Source of the DNA: Utricularia gibba
Lineage: Eukaryota > Streptophyta > Magnoliopsida > Lamiales > Lentibulariaceae
Reading direction: 5' to 3'
NCBI GenBank assembly: GCA_002189035.1
Contig: NEEC01000013.1
Location: 868,001 to 932,000, forward strand
Length of the DNA: 64,000 nt
The notes beneath the pieces are model-generated. The model saw only the letters and a list, made by a program, of their open reading frames with translations, was not told the origin of the DNA and made no database searches. The translations under genes were made by a program, and so were the position numbers. Below, one piece after another: positions 1 through 11,251 of this stretch (position 1 is its first letter; each line of letters opens with the position of its first letter).

Positions 1-1600
1 TATTCCTCACAACGTAGTTAAGGTTCCAAGAGCTATTCTTGATCTAACACAACTTCTACAGCTAAACTCCTACTTTAGTTGATCACCAGACCTTCTGCCA
101 TTCCCCTCTACACCTGGAACAAGTTAAAACATAGACTGGTCATGCTACTTAAGTTTGGTAAAATATAAACATGAATGAAGTGAAGAAAAGGTGTTTGAGC
201 ATAAAGACTCAAAGTCAAGCACATATCCAAGTAGTGAGTCCCATTGCCTATCTTTGCCCAATACCCTTGATCTTTCAGTTTAGGCATCACCTCCAGATCT
301 TAGGAAATGGGTCATGTGTTGCCTAAGTTCTTTAGTAGTGTTCAGAAGAGCCACCAACCGAACACCACCTCTAAACTTAGACCATAGCATGCATAAAACA
401 TGTTCTCTAGTCTTTCTTGATTGGCTTATCCATAGGGATGCCTCACACATGTCTGACATATTTAGCCATGAATCTCATGGTTAAAACCATGTTGCTAGAA
501 GTGTGGGTCCACACTCCTCTCCATTTCTTAACATATATTCACATAGCACATAAACAAAGAACATTGAGCACCTTATACATCTCGAAAGGGAACACTTGTT
601 TGGAAATCGACCAACAAGGCACCTAATCCTTGGAAGAAAACAATTTAGGTTTTGAAAGAAGAATTTTAGGGACTCTAAATAGAGTTGAGGCACCAAGACC
701 AAAAGGACGTGCCTTGGTGGACTTTTCACACATTGAAGAACAAGTAAGAGAAGCAAGTTCATGAAAACAGGGAAGAACACTTTCCAAAACAGAATAGTAA
801 CACATATGCAATTAACCACATATGTTCCAGAGAAGCATCAAAACATGCTTCTAAATAAAAAAGTAGCACTCATCCCACTTACCTTATTCCCTATAGAAGT
901 AATCCCTTTCTACAACTAGAACCAAGAACTTTCCCCCTTCTCACTAGCTGTATTCTCTACCCTCCTTCATCTTCAACTATGATTCTTCAGCTTTTCCAAC
1001 GTGACTCTATTCACTGAACCTAGGAGACATCATGAGTCAGCATCCCCTCTATCTTGAGGTTGCCATGTGGCCTTTCCTTTAGATAGCATCTGCTTCATCT
1101 CCATTGGTTAATAAAAACAACCTCCATACTGGTGTGGGCCACATCCTGTATTGATTTCATACATAACCATGATCATTAGAGAGGTATTATGCTAAACTCC
1201 AGCAAAGGATGTCGCAGACCATAACATAAAGTCTTTTTTCTTATACTTAAGGGACAACAAAAGAAGTTGGATGATCATTCTTTCCCATGTATTTTTCAGG
1301 TATATGGTAAGTTGGAGCTTGGGTGCAAATTGAAGAATCCAGGGAAGTAGAAAGTTGTAACATTGAGTGATATAAATTTTTTTCAATTTGAATGCGTATC
1401 TCTTAGTGGCAATGAAAAATCAGTTAAAGTAGAGTTTCATATTAATTTGGACTCCAATGTGTGTAATTCAAATCGTATTGAGACTTTGAATTTTGATCTA
1501 AAAGCGCTAATGATACAATAAATGATCAACAACCTAAACAATTGGCCAAAACGAGGGAAAGACAATCTTTGATATAGCAGATACCATCTACTAGATATCT
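1..1600. other. Unassigned AT-rich DNA, no gene recognised
   Basis: I see no conserved protein signature on either strand, only short open frames without recognisable domains. The recognisable copia polymerase remnant starts near 1690, so this stretch may hold a more decayed 5' part of that element or unrelated spacer. A 5' LTR matching the LTR at 8075-8577 was not seen here. Confidence 0.4.
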
Positions 1601-1689
1601 AGCTTCAAACTACATTTTTTTTTTTACAGAGCATAAGGAGTAAGAAAATTTCAGTAAGACAATGAACTCAACTGACAGAGGTAAATGGA

Positions 1690-2892
1690 TTGTTATAATG
1701 ACTAATGAGATGAACTGTTGAAATAAAATTAGACTTATGAGTTGGTTCAGTTTCCTCCTAGGAAGAAAGCTCTTGATAACCAATGGTTTTATTAACTTGA
1801 AAAATTTTGATGAGACTATTTGACATAAAGCTAGATTTGTGGTCAAGAAATATTGACAGAAAAAAGGAATAAATTATTTTGAAATCTTTGCACATGTTAA
1901 ATCTGTTATGATAAGATTGCCACTTCCCTTACCAGCTCATTTGGATTTAGAATTGAACAATATGATGTGAAAATAGTTTTCTTCCATGGTGATCTTCACG
2001 AAGAATTGTACAGGAAGCAAATATCGGGTTTTGAGGAGAAAGGAAAAGAACAATTGGTGTGCAAGCTGAATAAGAGTTTACATGACCTTAAGCAAGCGTC
2101 GAGACAATGGAATAAGAAGCTTAATTCTTTCACAATAGATTGTGGGTTTGTGAGACTGAATTCTAATCCATATACCCTTATCAAGTCATTTTATTATGGT
2201 AAATTTCTGTTTTTACTTGTTTATGTTGATGATGATACTTTACTTGCTTGTCATGACATGAAACAAATTGATCTGTTGAGACAAGATTTGAATCAAAATT
2301 TTGTGATGAAAGACTTAGATGCAGTGAACAAGATACTTGGAATAAAAATACATAGAAATAAGGTTGGGAAATCATTAACTATCTCAAGAAGGTTATGTTG
2401 AATAGATTTTAGGGAAGTTCAATATGATGGATGCTAAAATTGTAAACACTCCTCTGTTAGGACACATGAAACGATCTTCACAGATGAGTTCGTGTAATGG
2501 GATCAATCATGTAATTGAGAAAATATCATTTTCTTCTCCAATGGGATCAATCATGTAATTGATGGTCAGTACAAGGTCGTTGGGTTTGTGACTAGTTGCA
2601 TCAACGAGTTCACATCCAATCCTAGCATAGAGTAGTGGAAAGCGCTTAAGTGATTAATGAGATATCTCAAAGAGACAAAAAGCTTGGGTTTAAATTTCAA
2701 ATCTTATGAGATATTTCTAAAAGTTTTTGTTGATGCAAATTTGATTGGAGATATCGATTAGTGGTTGTTACCTTTGGAGGAGGAGCAATAGTGTGGATAT
2801 CATGACTTCAGAAATCTATTGCTCTATTTACCATAGAAGCTAAGTATGTCTTTGATTGAAGCAGGTAAAGAAGGTATATGAATTGGATCTTT
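1690..2892 (+). pseudogene. Outer Ty1/copia element: RT and start of RNase H (decayed)
   Basis: Conceptual translation across frames gives the copia reverse transcriptase: a KARFVVK-like segment followed by GINYFEIF near 1830-1890, then KQISGFEE, LNKSLHDLKQASRQWNKK, the catalytic motif LVYVDDDTLLACHD (about 2216-2257) and LGIKIHRNK. The start of RNase H follows (MRYLKETKSLGLNF near 2660-2700, then an IEAGKEGI-like stretch near 2860). Several stops and frameshifts break it, so it cannot encode an active enzyme. The frame ends abruptly at 2892, where the LTR of a second copia element begins. Its continuation is found at about 7845, beyond that element. Confidence 0.85.
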
Positions 2893-3165
2893 TGTTGGAA
2901 TAAGGTGTATTGGAGAAGGGAGGCTCTATCCCACATTGCTAGTTAAACACATATTCAACAGGTTTATAAGGGAAGACAACCCGATACCTTTGATGGGCTT
3001 GAGAGTAAGCTGGGCCTCGCGCACACGCAGGATCTTAATTCTTTAGATCGGGTTGGGCTCTCGGAGGGCCCCAAAACCTAGAAATGGCTATGCGCAGGGG
3101 GGGGTGCAAATCCACCCCAAAAGCCCCTCGCATGTGTGTGGCCTGAGCCCACGTTTTGCTCCTAG
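2893..3165 (+). repeat. 5' LTR of inner copia element (3' end missing)
   Basis: This matches the first 240 bases or so of the 3' LTR at 7441 with few differences. It carries about 27 extra bases (a G-run followed by GTGCAAATCCACC near 3090-3118) that the 3' copy lacks. Similarity ends near 3165, whereas the 3' LTR continues for about 150 bases more. The LTR end, and probably the primer-binding site, have therefore been deleted from this side. Confidence 0.8.
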
Positions 3166-3180
3166 AATACGCTCACATCC

Positions 3181-4031
3181 ATGCCACAGGTCACCTTTGG
3201 TCTTCGCGATCTGTCCCTGAGTCATCCGGTTGTGGGCCGCCAGTTTCCTGATACTGCAAAAATCAAGCCCTTTGATGGAAAGAATTTTCGGCGCAGGAAA
3301 GATCGCATCTTTGAGTTGCCTGGGCTCTTGATGTCTCCAAACAGGATGCCACAGACTCCGAGATCCTCGCTGTGGGCTAGGATTGGGCGAACCGGGTATG
3401 TCGTCACACCATTATTACCACCGTTGCTGATAGTTTCTTCGATGTGTATGTAGTCTACAAGGATGCAGCCTCCATATGGAAGTTGATGACTGCCAAGTAC
3501 ACTGCAGAGAAGGCCGTGACATCTAGATTTGCAGTCACTAATTTTCTGCAGTGGGAGATGACTGATGACAAGGAGATGATTGTTCAAATCAACGAATTCC
3601 ATCGCCTCTTGGACAACATGGCTGCTCAGAACATCAAGTTGCCTCTAGAGTTCGTTACTGATGCACTGATCCACAAGCTGCCACGAGGATGAGATGACTA
3701 CAAGACGAGGATTCGTCAATCTGATTTCAAGATGACCCTAGATCACCTAATCAATCATATTGCAACTGAAGAGAGGCAGAGGAAAATAGGGAAGAAGCCT
3801 GTGAGTCATGAGTATCAGGCGAATGTTCTCAAGAACAAACAAGGGAGGTACAAATCTCGCCCCAAGTCTTCTGATGCTGGTTCTTATATTGTGTTAGCTC
3901 CTACTAACAATGGTATCAAGAAGAAAAAGGGCCATTGTTTTGTCTGTGGTAAGCTAGGGCACTATGCAGCATAGTACAGGCACATAAAGACTGGCAAACC
4001 TGGTAGTGAGCCTCCCAAAGCCAATGTTAAT
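3181..4031 (+). pseudogene. Inner copia gag polyprotein (broken)
   Basis: The start of the capsid-like region reads KIKPFDGKNF, the usual copia gag opening. After two stops near 3451 the same protein continues as YKDAASIWKLMTAKYTAEKA, a UBN2/retrotran_gag-type domain. A stop near 3690 separates a third piece. That piece ends in a zinc knuckle reading CFVCGKLGHYAA, in which the final cysteine of the CCHC motif is replaced by a stop at about 3972. Gag would form the virus-like particle and bind RNA, but at least three nonsense positions rule out a full-length product. Confidence 0.85.
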
Positions 4032-5018
4032 ATGGCTCAGAGGGATAATAATGATGACGTGATTGTCACCATGTTGGGTTACTTGAACCTAATTGAGGCC
4101 AGTGGTGACTGGATCTCGGACTCTGGAGCAAACCGTCATGTTTGCTCAAGGAAGGAGTTCTTCTCCTCCTATAGTCCACTTGAGGGTGACAATCACGTGA
4201 TCAAGTTTGCTAACAAGTCTACTACTCCAGTGCGTGGAAAGGGAGAAGTCACCCTGAAGTTCACCTCACGGAAGACTGTCCTTCTGAGAGATGTGTTGCA
4301 TGCTCCTGCCATAAAGACCAATATCATCTTAGCCATCCAGATGGATAAGTGTGGCCTAAATATCAACTTAGGCAATGGGGCTGCTGTGGTGATGAAGAAC
4401 AATGTCTTTGTTGGGAAAGGATACATCGGTAGTCAGGAGCTATATGTAATGAATGCTACTGTTATTTCTGAGAATAAAGTTGATTCTGCTTACATGATGT
4501 GTTCTTTTGATATCTCGCATGCCAAACTAGGTCATGTGAATTATGCCTACATTAAAAAGATGCAGAAATTAGATTTGATTCCTAGATTGCATGAGCTACC
4601 TGCTAAGTGCGAGACTTGTGTAGAGGCAAAGATGACTAAGAAATCATGCTTTTCTGTGACTAGAGAATTTGAATTACTTGCATTGATTCATTCAGATGTA
4701 TGTGATTATAAGATGTGTGTATCTAGAGGTGGCAATAAGTTTATGGTTACTTTTATTGATGATTGCTCTAGATATACTCGTGTGTATTTGCTAAGACATA
4801 AATCTGAAGAATTTGATAAGTTTCTGCTATTTAAAGCTGAGGTAGAAAACCAACTTGACAAGAAAATAAAGAGAGTCAGATCTGATAGAGTGGGTGAGCA
4901 TGTATTATTCAAAGACTTTTATGAGAAGCATGGAATAATACATGAGACTACTCCTCCCTACTCCCCTGAGTCAAATGGAGTTGCTGAGAGGAAGAACAGG
5001 ACATTGAAGGAAATTTAA
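4032..5018 (+). pseudogene. Inner copia protease and integrase
   Basis: A 328-residue open frame. The aspartic protease is seen as WISDSGANRHVC near residue 28, where the usual catalytic DSGA(T/S) has asparagine after alanine. The GAG-pre-integrase zinc region follows (HAKLGHVN and CETCVEAK), then the integrase core: HSDVCDY (first D), a VRSDRVGEHV motif (second D, GGE altered to VGE) and SPESNGVAERKNRTLKE (catalytic E). The frame ends right after the catalytic E. The following sequence jumps to the post-integrase PNPKKRKIGSKTFDCLFIGY module, so the integrase C-terminal portion is missing. Confidence 0.9.
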
Positions 5019-5040
5019 GGTTCGGTGGTGTTTAGCAAAA

Positions 5041-6110
5041 GTGATGTTACCTAATCCTAAAAAAAGGAAGATTGGGTCAAAAACATTTGATTGTTTGTTT
5101 ATTGGATATGCACAAGAGAGTACTGCATATCGATTCCTTGTGATCAAGAGTGATGCCCTTGATCAGCATACAATAGTGGAAACAAAAAATGCTGAATTCT
5201 TTGAGCACATCTTTTCTCTAGCAGGAAAACAACAAGATGGTGGTGATGAGACACCTACCACTGAACCTGCTGAAACTAGTGAACCCTTGGAGGAAGTGCC
5301 TCTAAGACAAAGCAAAAGGCAGAGGATAGACTCTAGCTTCGGCGATGACTTCTATGTGTATCTCACTAAAGGAGATCCCCTGACCTACCATGATGCGATT
5401 ACTTCCCTAAATGCTCCATTGTGGATGGAAGCCATTCAGAGTGAGATGGATTCACTCCATCATAACAAGGTATGGGAAGTAGTGGACCTACCCCTGAGGC
5501 AAAGCCAATTGGTAGCAAATGGATCTTTAAAAAAAAGCTCCTTGCAAATGGTAAAGTAGACAAATACAAGGCTCGCCTTGTAGCAAAGGGTTTCACTCAG
5601 AAACTAGGTGTTGACTACTTTGAGACATTTGTCTCAATAGTTCACTTCTCTGCCATACGAGTACTCTTTGCGATGACATCTGTACACAATTGGACAATTC
5701 ACCAAATGGATGTCAAAATGACATTCTTGAATGGTGAATTGGAGGAAGAAATCTACATGTTTCAACCTGAGGGTTGCATAAAAGCTGGAGATGAACAAGT
5801 GTGTTGACTGAAGAAGTCACTGTATGGCTTGAAGCACCTAAACAGTGGCATGAGAAATTTGATGAAGTCATAACATCATCTAGCTTCATATCAAATCCAG
5901 TCGAAAGATGTGTTTATTCTAAGACTTTTAATGATTACTGTGTGATCATAACCCTCTATGTGAATGATATGCTGATCTTTGGGCCAAACCTTGACATCTT
6001 GCTTGAGGCCAAGAAATTCTTAGCCTCTAAATTTGAGATGAAGGGCATGGGTGAAGCCAGCTACATACTAGGAATCAAAATTGTGAGAAATGAAAAGGGT
6101 TTCTACTGAC
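5041..6110 (+). pseudogene. Inner copia reverse transcriptase
   Basis: After a link segment (FDCLFIGYAQES), the RT begins as APLWMEAIQSEMDSL and continues in another frame as GSKWIFKKKLLANGKVDKYK, ARLVAKGFTQK and HQMDVKMTFLNGELEEEIYM. Another frame change near 5800 leads to the catalytic box, here YVNDMLIFG (about 5961). The first of the two invariant aspartates of the YVDD motif is asparagine, which would abolish polymerase activity. LGIKIVRNEKGFY near 6070 marks the end of the palm and connection. At least two frameshifts and a stop are present. Confidence 0.88.
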
Positions 6111-6849
6111 TCAAAGTCATTACACTGAGAAACTCTTAGAGAAGTTTGGTTTCCATGAGGTGAAACCAACTAGGACTCCATATGATCCAAGTATTGGCTT
6201 GAAGAAAAATAGAGAGGACCCTGTGTCCTAGAGTGAATATGCTCAGATAATGGGCAGTGTGATGTATTTGATGAATCATACCCGACCTGACATAGCATAT
6301 GCAGTGGGTAGACTGAGTAGATACACACACAACCCAAATGAGAATCATTGGGTAGCTGTGAGATGGTTATTGAGATACCTCAAAGGGACAGCTGACCATG
6401 GCATTCAGCATTAGAGAGAGCTTGCTATACTGGAAGGATATAGCGATGCTAGCTGGGTATCTGGGACAGAAGAGCCAAAGGCAACAAGTGGAATGATTTT
6501 CACATTAGGCAAAGGGGTTGTGTCCTGGAAATCCACCATACAAACCTTGATTGCTAGATCAACAATGGAAGCTGAGTTCATTGCATTAGATTTAGCAGGA
6601 ATTGAGGCTGAGTGGTTGAGAAACTATATGATGGGAATACCACTCAAGCAACATGGATCCTTCTTAGTGGTGCTGCATTGTGACTGTCAAGCAGCAATTG
6701 CCACTACCAAGAATCGATCCTATAATGGAAGAAATATCCACATGCAATTGAGGCATGGAACATTGAGAAAGCTGTTGAAAACCGGTGTGATCTCCGTTGA
6801 ATACGTCGTCAGTGAATTTGGCCGATCCACTGACCAAGCCTCTCAATAG
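6110..6849 (+). pseudogene. Inner copia RNase H
   Basis: The region shows the copia RNase H signatures in order: VRWLLRYLKGTADHGI (about 6357-6405), [10 protein letters not shown] (about 6437) with the conserved SDASW core, [21 protein letters not shown] (SRSTMEAE-type motif) and [11 protein letters not shown], then [12 protein letters not shown] and [13 protein letters not shown] near the end. A stop near 6413 separates the first signature from the rest. The last part, 6493-6849, is one open frame of 118 residues. It ends well before the LTR, which starts nearly 600 bases downstream. Confidence 0.87.
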
Positions 6850-7440
6850 AGAGAAGATCTGTGAGCTTTCAAGGGGAATGGGACTAATGTCGTTAAGCAA
6901 ACGACAATGATGGTAACCCAACCTGTGAGAGGAGAAACACCTTGATCAGGTTCATATGGGTAATAACAAGTCATTGCTAGTTCTGAGAGCACAACTCATG
7001 GCAAGTGGTCGTTCCTATGGAATATGTGTTCTACCTGCAAAGTGAAGGATGAGTACTTACTCTTAATGTCTCTGTAGCTGATGAAATTCAGTATCACATA
7101 TAAGCAGGGTGTGTTACACAGAGACACCTATATAAGTGTGGAGGATAGTCGCTCCTATGAGATATATGTGATCTCTAGAGCACTTATGAATCAACAGGAA
7201 TTGCACCGGACTTATGGGTGCACTTGAGCGTTAAACAATCGATAAATGTGAGGGTGGGCTTGATGTGATTGGCTATGCTCCTATATCATAAAATAGTATT
7301 CAGTTCATAGAAATGCAATTTCACCATCTATTTAGTGATACATGTGTAGGGAAATCAAGAGATTGGTTCATAATCGAAAGATACCATTCTTCAGACATTA
7401 GAGCCTGCAAGACTTGGGCCTTCTCCAATATGTGGGGGAT
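6850..7440 (+). other. Inner copia 3' untranslated region with polypurine tract
   Basis: No coding signature is seen between the RNase H stop and the 3' LTR. The stretch ends in ATGTGGGGGAT immediately before TGTTGGAATAAGG, which fits the polypurine tract of a copia element. Two similar blocks near 7010-7030 and 7145-7175 (TCGTTCCTATGGAATATGTG and TCGCTCCTATGAGATATATG) suggest an internal repeat. Confidence 0.55.
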
Positions 7441-7840
7441 TGTTGGAATAAGGTGTATTGGAGAAGGGAGGCTCTATCCCACATTGCTAGTTGAACACAT
7501 GTTTAACAAGTTTATAAGGGAAGACAACCCAATACCTTTGATGGGCTTGAGAGTAAGCTGGGCCTCGCGTGCACGCAGGGTCTTAATTTATTAGATCGGG
7601 TTGGGCTCCCGAAGAGCCCCGAAACCCAGAAATGGCTACCTCAAAAGCCCCTCGCGTGTGTGCAGCACGAGCCCACGTTTTGATCTGTTTTTGTCTTGAG
7701 CCCATTAGGGTTAACATATATATTTGACTGATTTCTGAGACCGAGGATAGCAGTTCTCGAAGAATGATATCAAGAATGATATCAAGAATGATATCTTGAC
7801 CATTAATTTTTTGTGATATCAAGAATGATATCTTGTTGAG
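7441..7840 (+). repeat. 3' LTR of inner copia element
   Basis: It starts TGTTGGAATAAGGTGTATTGG, as the copy at 2893 does. It extends past the point where the 5' copy is cut and includes a short ATATCAAGAATG repeat cluster. The exact right end is not visible because I could not find a terminal CA followed by a matching target-site duplication; recognisable outer copia coding resumes at about 7845. Confidence 0.75.
7763..7834 (+). repeat. 12-bp tandem/palindromic repeat (ATATCAAGAATG) in LTR
   Basis: The unit ATATCAAGAATG occurs about three times in tandem near 7768-7800 and once more at about 7817. Because CAAGAATGATATCTTG is nearly its own reverse complement around GATATC, the block can also fold into short hairpins. 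It may be part of the LTR regulatory or polyadenylation region, which is inference. Confidence 0.7.
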
Positions 7841-7844
7841 TAAA

Positions 7845-8074
7845 ATCTAGTGTTTCACTCTAGAACAAAACATGTTGATTATTGTTATCATTGGATTAGG
7901 GAAATTATTGATATAGATGAGGTTCTTCTTGAGAAAGTTTATATTGGTGTGAATGTTGCAGATTTTTTTATTAAGATGTTGCATATATCTAAATATCAAC
8001 TCTATTGCAAGATATAGGGTTGATATCTTGGGAGTAATTTTTGAATGGTGATTATGATCAGCTTAGGGGAGAAA
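7845..8074 (+). pseudogene. Outer copia element: C-terminal RNase H and 3' UTR
   Basis: Translation gives HSRTKHVDYCYHWIREII followed by VYIGVNVADFFIKML, the canonical end of a copia RNase H (HIDVRYHWIR... and ADMLTK motifs). This continues the polymerase interrupted at 2892. About 30 codons between the IEAxKE and HSRTKH motifs are missing, so the junction lost sequence. A purine tract (TTAGGGGAGA, about 8063) stands directly before the LTR at 8075. Confidence 0.82.
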
Positions 8075-8577
8075 TGTTGAACATGAGTTATTTCACATAT
8101 GTTAGGATGTTGTGAAATAATAACCCTAATTTTTCATTGAAGTTCAAAATGATGGTTATAGATAAATCAACCATCATTGATGGTTGGTAGCGAACGGAAA
8201 GGGGAAGAGATAATTCCTCTAGAGATTTGAGTCTTTATGATGATAAATTGAGTGTGTAATTCAAATGATGATTGAAGTTGATTGATTTGACATTTGATGC
8301 TTGGAGTGTTTGTTATTGTCGAAGTTTTTCCTTATTTTTTCTCTTGATTGAAGCTCTATTATGTTGTGAAGAATTACAAGTTTGATGTTCTATCAATTAT
8401 GATGAATATTGATGATAGTTGATTTATTCTAATGCGAATATATGTAAGCCCTTGATTTGACCCACATTGAATGTATATGGTCTACTAATACTCTATGCCA
8501 CTTTTTTACTTGCTTTATCAAATCAATATGGCATATTATTAACAACCATAATCTATCGGTAACATGTTATGCCAACA
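8075..8577 (+). repeat. 3' LTR of outer copia element
   Basis: It begins TGTTGAACATG just after a polypurine-like tract and ends GCCAACA. The 5-bp terminal inverted repeat TGTTG...CAACA and the length of about 503 bp fit a copia LTR. No second copy was found within the window to confirm the boundaries. Confidence 0.65.
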
Positions 8578-9623
8578 ATAGAATAGAATAAACGAAAGCA
8601 TATAAGCACCGATTCTCATCACTCTATGTGTAAAGACAAATTCAAGATCTGATCGAAGCAAGGCAAATGCCGTGTGATGATATTTTATCATTCTCACTTC
8701 ATTGTTCCGTGGCTAGTTGAACATAACTGATGCCCTATTTGCTGTGTCAAGCTTCCCCTACAAGGCAATGATGGCTATGTGTCAATGCTTGTAAATGTGC
8801 TTTAAAGAAGCAGCACCCCAAAGTGCCACTGATTGCAGTAGCCATAGCAATGCGCACAGACACAGGAGTGAACTGGCCTTTAAACTCATCAAACTTAACT
8901 AGAAGCACGGGGGAAGAAGGCTTGAATTATCGAATGCAATTTAGATTGCTCCTCACCTGGTTTTGCTTCCTACATACAATGTTCTTCGAGTATATGTTCT
9001 TTTTCTTCTTCTTAAGTAAACTTTTTTAAAATATAATTTAAATAAAAGCATCTTATTCTCCATTTTTACTTGAATCAAATTTTTATTTTATAAAAGTCTT
9101 ACCAATCAATTTAAGAAAATCACTAAGGCCTTGTTTGATATAAGTGTATAAGGTTGGTTTATGATAAATTTAATAAAATTGTATTATTTGATATATAGAT
9201 ATAATTATAATAATCATTATATTCATATAATATTCTTATATATAGATATATATATATATACCCAAGAGTAGATATGAATATTTTTATATTCACATATTTG
9301 GGTTTAGCTAAATCCAAATAATTTAAACTCACTAATACCTAAAACACATTAACCAATCAATACCTAAAGGATGGAGAATTATGAAATTATCATAATAATC
9401 CGAGGACCACGAGGCACATCGTTTTCAACGAAGGGGCAGGTGGATGAATGATTGCCATTCAAATCATTAACGTATCTTTCTTCCCACTCCCAAGAAACTG
9501 CCTCAAATAATCAAAAAAATCCCCAAATTGATTTCCCGGCGAGCCAACGAGAAAACCCTAACCACCCTTCTCTTCTCCACCTTGATTCTCCGGTATTAAA
9601 ACCTCGTTGGGCAGATCATCCTA
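8578..9623. other. Spacer and probable promoter/5' leader of the BPM gene
   Basis: No gene is recognised. The part 9020-9420 is very AT-rich with a TA dinucleotide run near 9235-9260. From about 9420 the base composition rises to the more balanced level of the downstream gene. An earlier ATG at 9452 opens a 103-codon frame that runs past the BPM start in another frame. It has no domain and is best read as leader sequence. Confidence 0.5.
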
Positions 9624-11251
9624 ATGGGAGAAGCGTGGGAGAGAAACTCGAAGCTGGATCCGCTGGTTTCGCCTACGAGTTCCTGCTCGGTGACTCAAAC
9701 GGTAAATGGATCGCATCGCTTCGTGATCCAGGGTTACTCGCTGGCGAAAGGAATGGGAGTTAGTAAGCATATAGCAAGCGATGAGTTCAAGGTGGGGGTT
9801 ATAAATGGGCTATTTACTTCTACCCTGATGGTAAGAATCCTGAGGATAATTCTGCGTATGTTTCGGTGTTCATTGCGTTGGCGAGCGATGGTACGGATGT
9901 CAGGGCGTTGTTTGAGCTCACTCTTGTGGACCAGAGCGGGAAAGAGAATCATAAAGTGCATAGCCATTTTGATAGGTCTCTCGAGAGTGGGCCTTATACT
10001 CTCAAATATAGAGGCAGCATGTGGTTAGTGTGGAACTTTTGAATCCATTGTCCTTTTGTTTGAATTTCGTTCTGGTTATATTGAGTTTTTTTATTCGATT
10101 CAGGGGATACAAGAGATTCTTCAGGAGGTCTATTCTTGAGACATCGGATTATCTTAAAGATGATTGCTTGAAAATCAACTGTACCGTGGGAGTTGTTGTT
10201 TCTGCTATTGATTATTCAGGATTGCACTTAATTCAGGTCCCAGATTCTGATATTGGGTCGCATATAGGCTTGCTTCTGGAAAACATGCAAGGTTCTGACA
10301 TTGTTTTTAATGTCTCCGGTGAGAAATTCCATGCCCATAAATTGGTATTGGCTGCCCGATCCTCCAAGTTTCGTTCTGAACTTACTGAAAGAAGCGATGA
10401 GCAAGAGATTTTAGTATCGGATCTTGAACCTGAAGTGTTTAAGGTTTTTAAACTTTGATGTGCATTATTTTCTTTCTTTCATTCATTCTGGGTACTCATT
10501 GCTGTTCTACTGAAATTGTCTCATGGCTCGGCATGCATTTTTAATTTCAGAATATCCTGGTAAACTTTTTCTCTTTGACAGGCTATGCTGCATTTTATAT
10601 ATCGGGATACTTTGGTTGAAGATGGGTTAACAGTTGATGGTTCTTCCATGGTAACGGACTCTTTAGCAGCAAAGTTGCTGGCAGCAGCAGATCGTTATGA
10701 CTTGAAGAGACTGAGGAGGATGTGTGAGTCTCATCTCTGCAAGGATATATCTGTCAACACTGTGGCCAGAATTCTTGCCTTAGCAAATAATTGTCATGCA
10801 TCTGAACTAAGAGCTGTTTGTCTGCGATTTGCTGCTGAGAACTTAGCAGGTGTGAATGTAACGTGAAGATATTTTTTTTATTGGATAAAAGTTGTATTTG
10901 TCCGTTAGATTTTTTTATTTTTTATTTTACAAACTTTGAAAGTTGGAAAATGCAAGCAGCATCAGATTGGTTCCCCATTATACTTATCACTGCCTTGATA
11001 CAAATGTGTTCTTGAATTTCATTTTCTAATTGCCTTTATGATTTTTTATTGCAGCTGTCATGCGATCTGATGGTTTTCAGTATCTCAAGGAAAACTGCCC
11101 AGCTCTGCAGTCGGAGCTTCTGAAAACCGTAGCTGGCTGTGATGATGAATGTAGTAGTGGTGGCAAGTCCCGAAGTGTTTGGGCACAACTCTCGGATGGT
11201 GGTGACACAAATGGCAGACGCGTCAGGCAAAAACTTGATGCTCCACTCTAA
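9624..11251 (+). CDS. BPM: MATH-BTB protein (BPM family), CUL3 E3-ligase substrate adaptor, frameshifted in exon 1
   Basis: Four exons: 9624-10023, 10104-10443, 10582-10849, 11055-11251, all GT..AG. The MATH domain (about residues 20-155) begins [20 protein letters not shown]. The BTB domain (about 190-300) includes [20 protein letters not shown], then [23 protein letters not shown]-like tail ends [15 protein letters not shown]. In this family MATH binds substrates such as AP2/ERF factors and BTB binds CUL3. The frame breaks at a run of five G (9794-9798): before it EFKVG, after it [11 protein letters not shown] one frame away. One extra base makes the exon lengths sum to exactly 402 codons, about 401 residues, the normal family length. 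So one base is missing, either by mutation or by consensus error. Family identity is secure; functionality is not. Confidence 0.93.

Larger units (their letters stand above)
2893..7840 (+). mobile_element. Inner Ty1/copia retrotransposon nested in the outer copia element
   Basis: Two direct repeats beginning TGTTGGAATAAGGTG (2893 and 7441) bracket a gag-pol region in the order gag, protease, integrase, RT, RNase H, which defines a Ty1/copia element. A purine-rich tract (GTGGGGGAT) lies directly before the 3' LTR, as expected for the polypurine tract. The outer copia reading stops at 2892 and resumes at about 7845, so this element inserted into it. Stops, a missing piece between integrase and RT, and an altered RT catalytic motif make it non-autonomous. 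The right edge is approximate. The 5 bp left of the element are TCTTT, and no clear duplicate was found on the right. Confidence 0.88.
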
